From a virus, in the IMG/VR virus record IMGVR_UViG_3300036944_000025, positions 1 to 28,612 of that record: DNA of 28,612 nucleotides. One strand, 5' to 3'. A model generated the notes under the pieces. It was not told where the DNA came from. It saw only the letters and a program-made list of their open reading frames with translations, and searched no databases. Both the position numbers and the translations under genes were made by a program. Below are positions 21,515 through 28,612 of the stretch, one piece after another; position 1 is the first letter of the stretch; every line of letters begins with the position of its first letter.

Positions 21515-24500
21515 ATGAGTAACTTAGATTATTTTCTTGAGGAGGCTGCTAAGGCTAAACAAGCTGACGGTGGCTCTCCTGTAACTACTATCAACGGTAA
21601 ACCTGTAGGTTCCCCTGTTGAAGTTATTGACCCTGACACTGTTAAATCAGGAGGTCAGTCTTATCGTCTTAGGGGTTTCAACGCCCCTGAGACTGCCAAG
21701 ATTCAAGGCGGTATTTTCGTACCTAATCAGGTACAGAACGACACATCCCAGTTCGATGTGGATACTATCGCCCGTTTAGGTGGCTACACAAACTTAGAGG
21801 TTGATGGTAAAGATCCATACAACCGTTTGCTAGCTAAACAAACTAATGCACAAGGGCAATCTTTAGGTGACACACTCACTGCATTAGGTCTACAAAGAAC
21901 TACATTACACAGTTCTGATGAGGCAGTACGCCGTAACGCTTCTCTAAGCGCTATCACTAAAGTAATGCCTGAGTTGGTAGATGCTGACCCAATGTTAAGG
22001 TTAGCTCGTCAACGTAAAGAGGAAGCTATCCAGCAAGCTGGTGGTAACCCTCTCTATATTCCTAAATCAGTAGCGCTAGATGAGCAGATGTATGCTGCTA
22101 TCAAGAACTCTACTGGTATTCCCGCTGTTAAAGAAGAACAAGATGAGATCACTCGTCTAAGTAAGATTCTTCGGGAAGAAAAACTTAAGCCTGAAACTAG
22201 AACAAGGCTTGAAGAAAAATTAAAAGAGTCCCGTACAAGACTCTATATTGCTGCAACATCTCCTGACTCTGCTGGTGTAATGGTACGTCATAATGACCGT
22301 TCTATGATGAACCAAGCACATGATCAATTCACCACAACCCTACACAGAGCAAGCTTAGACTTGTATAAGAGTATGGGTGGTATCTTAGAAATGTCTGGTG
22401 ATAAGGCTAAGTGGGACTGGTTGAAAGATCAGGGACAAACAATGTCTCGTTCAACTAAGACTCAACAAGAGTTAATGGCTGATACAATGACGTCTTATAA
22501 AGACATCAACACTAACAATGCATGGTCTACTATTAAAGATAGTGCTACCTATGCGGGTAACTTAATTGCGGGTACACTACCAAGTATGGCTGTTATGCTA
22601 GGCTCTACAGCCGCAACAGGTGGTATGAATATTCCTGCATTAGCTGCAGCAGGATTGTCTACAGTACCTACCTCTCTAATGTACGCTGGTGGCTTCTATG
22701 CTGACCAAGCTGATGACAAAAAGAATGCATCACTAGCCACTACTATGGGTATTGGTTCAGCTGTTCTAGATCGTGTTGGTCTTGAAGGTATGCTAATTAA
22801 GAGTAACGTATTAACACAACAAGGTCGTAATGAGATTGTTGGTTTGTTAAAACAAAAGTCATTAAAAGAAACTGGTAAAGAAATGTCTGATCAGGCTGCT
22901 TTTGATTTAATTGAACAAGCAACTAAGAAAGAACTAGTAGAGTTTTCTACTGCTGGTGCTGCCCTTGCTCGTGATCAATTTAAGTCTAGTGAAGCTGCCT
23001 TACGTGGTCTAGCTCAAGTTGGACAGTCTACTGCTGGTGAAGCATTAACAGAAAGTACTCAACAGTACCTAGAAATGATGGCTCAACAAGGTGTATGGAA
23101 CACTGACATCAAGTATGAACGTGGCTTCTATCAGAACCTTATGGATGCTGCCATTGGTGGTGGTGTTATGGGTGGTGCAATGTCAGGTGTAGGTTCTTTA
23201 AAGAACGCTGCAGAGTGGCATTCACTATCTAATGCTCAAGAGATGTCTAAGAAAGAATTGTCAGATGCTCAAGCATTTAACAATGATCAAGTATTAAGAT
23301 CAAGAGAAGGTGACCCAACAGCGTACGACTCTACAATTAGAATGGCTCATGGTGTTAAGCTACAACAGACTAACAACCCAGTTAAAGCCCTCAAAGATCA
23401 TCCAGCACTAGAAGGTGCTTACAATGGTTTGAAGTCAATCGTTACAGACCCAGGTCGCTTAGTACGTCAGCTAGTTGATACTGCTATTCCTTCTATCACT
23501 CGTGAAGACGGTACCTTTAAGACTAACTTGGCTTACCTAAAGTCTATTATGGGTGGCAAAGGTATTCTCCCCGGAGATCACTATGACGCACTCAAACGTA
23601 AGCTCGTGGGCAGATGGTCAGGTAATACTGCTGAAGATTTAGCGTCTAATCTAGGCGTTAATATGAAGACAGCTAATGACATGGCTAAACAAGCATGGCA
23701 AAATACTTGGTCTAAATTTGACCCTGACACTGGTGAGTACTATCGCCTACCAAAAACAAGCGCACAGAACATTGAGCTACAAGCTTGGAAAGATAATTTA
23801 GATAATTCACTTACAAAGATGAATAACGATTTATCTCAGTATGGCTTATACGCTGATGAGATGAACTCTGTTAACGCTTTATTTGAAACTGCTGCTGTTC
23901 ATCCTGCTACTTTAATGAAGAACAGAGAAGCTGTTACTGCTACAATGATGCGTAACGGTGCTAATCGTAGACAAGCTAACGATGCTATTGAAGGTATTTC
24001 TTCAGGTAATCCTGAGTACGTTCGTAACTCTCGTGACATGATGAAACAATATGGTGTCTTTGCTGACCCATCTTTGAATCATGTATTTGAAACTAACTTG
24101 TTTACAAGTATGAATCAATTAAAAGAGCAGTTAGCACATCGTATCTCAAGTGAAGTTCTACTAGGTAAAGGCGGTGTAGTACTATCTAAATTAATTCAGA
24201 ACGCTAAAGACAGTGGTGAGTTTGAGAATGATCAAGACTACATGGACACTGTTAAGAACGTTCGTGACTGGTATGATATTATTCACGGCAACTATAACCC
24301 ATTGTCTAATTATCCTAAACTAGAAAAGATTCTTGGTTGGGGTACTACAATGACTATGCTTGCTGCCTTAGGTAAGTCTGCATTATCGTCACAAGTAGAA
24401 GTAGCTACCTCAGTACTTGGTACTCAAGGTGATAAAGTTAAAACTCAACTCAGTGAATACTTCAAAACATTTGGTCGTGAGATTCAGAATGATATGAACG

Positions 24501-25762
24501 CTGGATTGTCTTATGGCTTTGCCGCACTAGGTATTGACTACGCTCGTAACAGCCCTCATGCTGCACTCAATAAACAAATTGATAAATGGCAACAAGAGTT
24601 TGATGAGCTTAACACTAAGCCAAACGCTAGCCCAGAAGCTTTAGCTAAATTGAACGATAAGATTCAACATGCTATTAAACAGTCTACTGGTCGCTCTCTG
24701 TTTGAACACTTAGGTTTCAATGAGACAGGTTATAACACTCAAACTAAGTTTGAATTACCTAACAACAGTATGCGTAAGGCAATGCAAACATTTGCTGCTA
24801 TCATTGGCTTGAGAGCCACTACTGATGCTACTCGTATGGCAGTATTAACTGTTGCTTCTGATACCGTTATTGGTAAGCTACAATCATTAATGATGCTTGA
24901 CCCTCAAGCACGAACAATGATGGTTACTTCTGGTAAAGGTTTAACTAACTATCAAGCACAGTCCGTCATGGAACTACAAGAGTACGGTATGAACGTACCA
25001 GCTGTGTTGGATAACTTACAAAAGATTTCTGAACAACAAATCAACCCTTATGATTTCTTCTCTGAAAAGAATTTGACTCAAGATGAGTATCAACCTCTTA
25101 CTAAGGAACAATCTAAGACAGATATTGATTGGAAATTCTTACAAGAAAACATTATGACTACATTAGGTAACTTTGTTGATGCTAAAGTAACTAACCCTCA
25201 GCCACACAACTTACCTAAGTACTACTATGACCCTCGACTACGACTGATTACTACGATGACTCGCTTTATGGCTGGTCTACATAGTACTGTCCTACCTAAG
25301 CTATACCGACAATACCTCTTAGAAGGTAATGCTGGTATGAGATACCAAGCGTTCTCTGTTATTGCTATGTCTATTGCTTTCTCAGCACTAGCTAATGCAA
25401 TCAAAGACCAGTTATCTTATGGTGAAGACAGCCCTTACATCAAGGGCAAAGTAAAGAATACCCAACGTACACTCTACGGTTCAGGTCTTCTAGGTCAATA
25501 CGAGAAGATTGTAGATACAGTAATGCCTCTATACGACAAACAGAAACCATCACCATTTGAAAAGCCCGGTAAATGGGCTTATGAATCAGTGAAAGATCTG
25601 TCGCCTGTCCTATCATGGGCAGAAAAGCCTGTCAGAGCTGCCTTCTTAGCCAGTGAAGGTAAGGATGCAGAAGCTGCTAAACTCGCTCTCAGAGCAACAC
25701 CTGTTATCGGTAGTTTCCCTATCGCAGCAGAAACACTTTCAAACACGTTAAAGGATAAATAA
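21515..25762 (+). CDS. Giant ejection protein with N-terminal SNase-like nuclease domain
   Basis: A 1415-residue protein with AAAGGA upstream. Residues about 28-130 match staphylococcal nuclease: [13 protein letters not shown] (Asp41 for the calcium site), [11 protein letters not shown] (Arg51, Glu59) and [14 protein letters not shown] (Arg104), so all three catalytic positions (Arg/Glu/Arg) are present. One calcium-ligand Asp is replaced by Asn56. The rest is long and mostly helical, with hydrophobic stretches at about 345-400 ([40 protein letters not shown]) and 543-556 ([14 protein letters not shown]) that could insert into a membrane, and another near 945 ([16 protein letters not shown]). 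Size and place suggest a protein injected with the DNA. Its stop overlaps the next start (TAATG). Confidence 0.8.
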   Translation: MSNLDYFLEEAAKAKQADGGSPVTTINGKPVGSPVEVIDPDTVKSGGQSYRLRGFNAPETAKIQGGIFVPNQVQNDTSQFDVDTIARLGGYTNLEVDGKDPYNRLLAKQTNAQGQSLGDTLTALGLQRTTLHSSDEAVRRNASLSAITKVMPELVDADPMLRLARQRKEEAIQQAGGNPLYIPKSVALDEQMYAAIKNSTGIPAVKEEQDEITRLSKILREEKLKPETRTRLEEKLKESRTRLYIAATSPDSAGVMVRHNDRSMMNQAHDQFTTTLHRASLDLYKSMGGILEMSGDKAKWDWLKDQGQTMSRSTKTQQELMADTMTSYKDINTNNAWSTIKDSATYAGNLIAGTLPSMAVMLGSTAATGGMNIPALAAAGLSTVPTSLMYAGGFYADQADDKKNASLATTMGIGSAVLDRVGLEGMLIKSNVLTQQGRNEIVGLLKQKSLKETGKEMSDQAAFDLIEQATKKELVEFSTAGAALARDQFKSSEAALRGLAQVGQSTAGEALTESTQQYLEMMAQQGVWNTDIKYERGFYQNLMDAAIGGGVMGGAMSGVGSLKNAAEWHSLSNAQEMSKKELSDAQAFNNDQVLRSREGDPTAYDSTIRMAHGVKLQQTNNPVKALKDHPALEGAYNGLKSIVTDPGRLVRQLVDTAIPSITREDGTFKTNLAYLKSIMGGKGILPGDHYDALKRKLVGRWSGNTAEDLASNLGVNMKTANDMAKQAWQNTWSKFDPDTGEYYRLPKTSAQNIELQAWKDNLDNSLTKMNNDLSQYGLYADEMNSVNALFETAAVHPATLMKNREAVTATMMRNGANRRQANDAIEGISSGNPEYVRNSRDMMKQYGVFADPSLNHVFETNLFTSMNQLKEQLAHRISSEVLLGKGGVVLSKLIQNAKDSGEFENDQDYMDTVKNVRDWYDIIHGNYNPLSNYPKLEKILGWGTTMTMLAALGKSALSSQVEVATSVLGTQGDKVKTQLSEYFKTFGREIQNDMNAGLSYGFAALGIDYARNSPHAALNKQIDKWQQEFDELNTKPNASPEALAKLNDKIQHAIKQSTGRSLFEHLGFNETGYNTQTKFELPNNSMRKAMQTFAAIIGLRATTDATRMAVLTVASDTVIGKLQSLMMLDPQARTMMVTSGKGLTNYQAQSVMELQEYGMNVPAVLDNLQKISEQQINPYDFFSEKNLTQDEYQPLTKEQSKTDIDWKFLQENIMTTLGNFVDAKVTNPQPHNLPKYYYDPRLRLITTMTRFMAGLHSTVLPKLYRQYLLEGNAGMRYQAFSVIAMSIAFSALANAIKDQLSYGEDSPYIKGKVKNTQRTLYGSGLLGQYEKIVDTVMPLYDKQKPSPFEKPGKWAYESVKDLSPVLSWAEKPVRAAFLASEGKDAEAAKLALRATPVIGSFPIAAETLSNTLKDK

Positions 25763-28612
25763 TGTCTATTCAAACTAAAGTCGCACCTTTAGGGTCTAGT
25801 CGTGGTCTAAACATTGATGACTTAATTGCTCGTCAACAAGCAAGTACAGATGCCTTTGGTTCTGTACAAGCTCCAATGGAAGATCAAGTTGCCAATGCTC
25901 AAGCAATGGTTAACGAGTATGAGCCTCGTCCAATGGATGTACCTGCTCGTAGCATGCCGCCAGAAATGGCGTTAGCTAATGCCAATATGATTGAGTCTCC
26001 CGAAGATGTAGCTGCTACTTCTTACTCACAATTTGGTGCTCGCCCTGTACAAGAGCCTGTGTTCAATCAGGATAACCAACTAGAAGTTGACCCTGAAACT
26101 AATGAGCTTCGCCTCAAAACAATTGGGTCAGAGGCTTACAACAATCAACTGTTCCGTGAGAAGGCTGGTCAGCGACTAGTCTCAGGTGAGATGCATAACT
26201 TAGCTATGCAACCTTTTACTGGTGCTAAAGAAGCTATGTCAGGTCAGTTGAAGTTAGCTTCAGGAGCTGCCTTTGATGCATCAGCAAGAGAGTCAAGTAA
26301 GATTCTCTCTGGTGGTGATGAGATTGACCGTACAGCTGATAAGGCTCAGAGTGGTTTAGCTCAGATGGTTAGCTACGCAAGTAATGCTTTATTTACTGCT
26401 AATGGCCCTATCAAAATTAAGATGGACCACAATGGTGTACAAGTACCTATTGCAGCTGGCTTACTTATTGCTTCGGAAGAAGGTTATCATTCACCTGAAG
26501 ACCAAGCCCCTATCTCACTAGCTTTTGGTGCTGGTTTGATAAAGGCTGCGTCACAAGGTAAGCTTGAAAAGGGTGAAAAGGAAGATAAACGTTCTGTATT
26601 AACACCAACAGGTGCTAAAGTTGATGATGCAATGTATCTTAATGACTTTATCAACGGTGTTAAGCACTATGCGGGTAATGCTCTCGATCGTATGGGTGTT
26701 AAGATGTCACCTAAAGCTAAAGAGCGTATGGCTAAGGCAATGGTTATGTCTGCTGTTCATGATGGTAGTATCCCTGCTTTCCATTATGGTGATCGCGTAG
26801 TAGTTCAGATTGGTCGTGACTTCAAGAACATTGCTAAGGCAACTGAGCGTACACTAGAAGTTATTGCCGGTGACTATAACCGTAGACGTTCCTCTACCGC
26901 ACCTAACCGTAGCGGTGCAGCGTTCTCAGCGGGTGGTCAACAGATGACTCGTAAGTCTCTTCGCCGTGGTGGTATTGATACTACTGCTGCAGAAGCTACT
27001 AAAGACATTTTAGGTTCTATTGCTCTTTACTTTGACCCTAAAGATGTTCAATACAAAGAGATTGAATACACAATGATCACTGACCCTGAATATTTAGTGG
27101 TTGATGAACAAACAGGTGAACCTAAATACAGCAACCATTGGGCAGCTAAACGTAACGGTGTCTCTAAGAAAGACTACGATGCGGCTATGATGAAGACACA
27201 TCCCAAAAAGGACTTTGATAAGAATAATCCTGCTGACGTTATGCAACATGAAGCTAATCAAAAGCGTCAAGCAAGTGAGATTGTTAATGAAAAACTTAAA
27301 TCACTTAAGTTTGATATTGATAATGCAAAAAGTTCACAAGGTCTACGTTACTCAGAGTGGATTCACTCGTTAGCTAACCAACGTTTCTTCCCCAATAGCT
27401 TTGATGTAGACTACATGGGTTCTAAGTCTGGTGTCCGTGATATGCTTGGCTTTGGTAAACGTGACTTAGTGTACTCAGCTAATTTATTTGATGATGACAA
27501 CGGCAAAGGCGGTAAAGTAGCGGCACTTAAGGTTACTGCTAACCGTATTCTACGCCTCAAAGGTGAAGAACAAAACAAAGCGTTGTTAGCTCTGAATCCT
27601 CTTGATGCCTCAGCTATTGGCACTATGCTTAACACAGTTATTGCATACTACTCTGCTGTTAATGGCACACACCCTGACATTGTTAAAGAAGCTCCTGCTA
27701 CTATTGTATCTAAATATACAGTAGATATGGCTAAGTCTCTTGCTGCTGTTGGTCGTGAATATAACCAGTTCTTAAATAACCCTAAGGCGGCTGGTGAAAA
27801 CATTCAACGTCTCCTAGCTGGTATGGAGAAGGGTGAATCAATGGGTAGTAAGAACCTTTGGGACGACATGATGCGTCTTGAAGATAACTTTATTAACCCT
27901 CAGTTGTCTAAGGTACCTGTGATTTTATCTCATCATTCATTCGATGACGGTAATCAGAACGGTATCTTCTTGCAGTCACTATTCTACGGTAATCCTGATA
28001 ATGCTCTTCGTCTAGGTACATTCAATCCTTCATTGGATGACATGCGTGAATACGCTATGAACACAATGCTACCTAAGCTAGAGGATTTACTCAGGGATCA
28101 ACCAGAGAAAATGGAAGCTTGGAATAACTTCTTCAACACAATGCGTGAGAAGTACGGTAAGGCAGGTATGGCTAAAGAGTTCTTTAAGAAACCTCTAATG
28201 CAAACCTCTTATGGTAAAGATGCAGGTATGTTTGGTGAACACTTACTAGACTTACTAGCTGACCAATTCCAAGAAGAAACGGCTGACACATTAGGTTCAA
28301 GCGTATACAAAGATGATATCCCTACTGCCGCTGAAGACTTAAATGCTGCATTAACATTAGCTCTACGTGAAGTAGTTAACTCTGATAACTCACGAATCAT
28401 GGGTAACATTGGTCGATACACTGCTATCCTTAACCATACGGTTATGATGGAAGGTATTGCTGGTGATACATATGTATTCACACCTGTTGAGGTTGTACCT
28501 GTTAACAAAGGTGTTGATAGTGATCAGGTATTACCTGTAACTTTAGCATCTGGCGAACAGATCATGGTTAAAAAGAAAGAACGAGAGTCAGATACTTTCA
28601 GTACACCTGATG
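25762..28612 (+). CDS. Putative virion RNA polymerase, single-subunit (T7/N4-like), 3' partial
   Basis: The ATG overlaps the previous stop, and the frame stays open to the right edge: 950 residues visible. Residues 1-500 have no motif I can name; 1-120 are Pro/Glu-rich and probably disordered. Three later segments follow single-subunit RNA polymerases in order: a T/DxxGR-like site (YSEWIHSLANQRFFPNS, Arg541); motif A (SHHSFDDGNQNGIFLQSL, Asp728 or Asp729 as metal ligand); and motif B (KEFFKKPLMQTSYGKDAGM, Lys809 and Tyr817-Gly818, with the same eight-residue Lys-Tyr spacing as T7 Lys631-Tyr639). Motif C, with the second catalytic Asp, would lie beyond the window. N4 packages such an enzyme; position beside ejection genes suggests the same here, by inference. 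Confidence 0.75.
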   Translation, partial: MSIQTKVAPLGSSRGLNIDDLIARQQASTDAFGSVQAPMEDQVANAQAMVNEYEPRPMDVPARSMPPEMALANANMIESPEDVAATSYSQFGARPVQEPVFNQDNQLEVDPETNELRLKTIGSEAYNNQLFREKAGQRLVSGEMHNLAMQPFTGAKEAMSGQLKLASGAAFDASARESSKILSGGDEIDRTADKAQSGLAQMVSYASNALFTANGPIKIKMDHNGVQVPIAAGLLIASEEGYHSPEDQAPISLAFGAGLIKAASQGKLEKGEKEDKRSVLTPTGAKVDDAMYLNDFINGVKHYAGNALDRMGVKMSPKAKERMAKAMVMSAVHDGSIPAFHYGDRVVVQIGRDFKNIAKATERTLEVIAGDYNRRRSSTAPNRSGAAFSAGGQQMTRKSLRRGGIDTTAAEATKDILGSIALYFDPKDVQYKEIEYTMITDPEYLVVDEQTGEPKYSNHWAAKRNGVSKKDYDAAMMKTHPKKDFDKNNPADVMQHEANQKRQASEIVNEKLKSLKFDIDNAKSSQGLRYSEWIHSLANQRFFPNSFDVDYMGSKSGVRDMLGFGKRDLVYSANLFDDDNGKGGKVAALKVTANRILRLKGEEQNKALLALNPLDASAIGTMLNTVIAYYSAVNGTHPDIVKEAPATIVSKYTVDMAKSLAAVGREYNQFLNNPKAAGENIQRLLAGMEKGESMGSKNLWDDMMRLEDNFINPQLSKVPVILSHHSFDDGNQNGIFLQSLFYGNPDNALRLGTFNPSLDDMREYAMNTMLPKLEDLLRDQPEKMEAWNNFFNTMREKYGKAGMAKEFFKKPLMQTSYGKDAGMFGEHLLDLLADQFQEETADTLGSSVYKDDIPTAAEDLNAALTLALREVVNSDNSRIMGNIGRYTAILNHTVMMEGIAGDTYVFTPVEVVPVNKGVDSDQVLPVTLASGEQIMVKKKERESDTFSTPD

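Noticed and set aside
26612-26800. Short + strand frame inside the polymerase-like gene
   Set aside because: It is Leu/Met-rich, has no ribosome site and is fully covered by the larger coding frame.
27411-28508. Minus-strand open frames opposite the polymerase-like gene
   Set aside because: The + strand frame is continuous from 25762 to the window end and carries conserved motifs, so the antisense frames are by-products.
1-28612. tRNA genes, CRISPR arrays, insertion sequences and attachment sites
   Set aside because: No cloverleaf-like intergenic segment, regular spacer array, terminal inverted repeats or transposase/integrase frame was seen; intergenic space is almost absent.

Overview
This window is the late (structural and lysis) region of a tailed double-stranded DNA phage. 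All supported genes lie on the + strand. They are tightly packed: gaps are mostly under 20 bases, with many stop/start overlaps, and there are no tRNAs, integrase genes or transposons. The set of tail parts (adaptor, nozzle/stabilisation protein, many fibre proteins, large ejection-type proteins, and no sheath, tube or classical tape measure) points to a podovirus. The capsid protein is of the SU10 type. A nested Rz/Rz1 spanin pair with an outer-membrane lipoprotein shows that the host is Gram-negative. PhoH and several small tail-side protein types that I associate with aquatic phages make a water-dwelling host plausible, but this is inference.

Layout. 1-2530: head and connector, with the major capsid protein (cut by the left edge), a strong intrinsic terminator, two small conserved proteins and the head-to-tail adaptor. 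2540-9759: a long tail-fibre and host-recognition block. It holds an Ala/Ser/Thr-repeat fibre, a glycine-rich adhesin, a T7-type fibre N-terminus with a compact C-terminal cap, several short beta-sandwich proteins (one C1q-like), a large fibre-tip protein and small accessory or chaperone-like proteins. Parts of it differ in base composition from their neighbours, as in recently exchanged cassettes. 9752-11890: lysis cassette, with holin candidates, membrane proteins, Rz, an embedded Rz1 and an M15-type endolysin. 11913-12596: PhoH-like ATPase. 12606-17477: tail nozzle/stabilisation protein, tail-tip proteins, an unrecognised protein and an acetyltransferase-like protein. 17474-28612: the ejection block, with Ala/Gln-rich and Ala/Pro-rich internal proteins, a 908-residue protein with a lytic transglycosylase domain, a 1415-residue protein with an N-terminal staphylococcal-nuclease-like domain, and a very large protein open at the right edge.

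The most interesting item is that last protein (25762 to beyond 28612). Its visible 950 residues contain segments that match the order and spacing of the single-subunit RNA polymerase motifs: a T/DxxGR-like site, motif A with its catalytic Asp, and motif B with Lys and Tyr-Gly. Motif C would fall just past the window end. Its place next to peptidoglycan-cutting and nuclease-bearing ejection proteins suggests a polymerase packaged in the virion and injected with the DNA, as in phage N4.

How the genes could work together: fibres bind the host, the ejection proteins leave the virion through the nozzle and open the cell wall, and the injected polymerase may start early transcription. Late in infection, holin, endolysin and spanins open the cell. 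Functions rest on motif reading without database searches.
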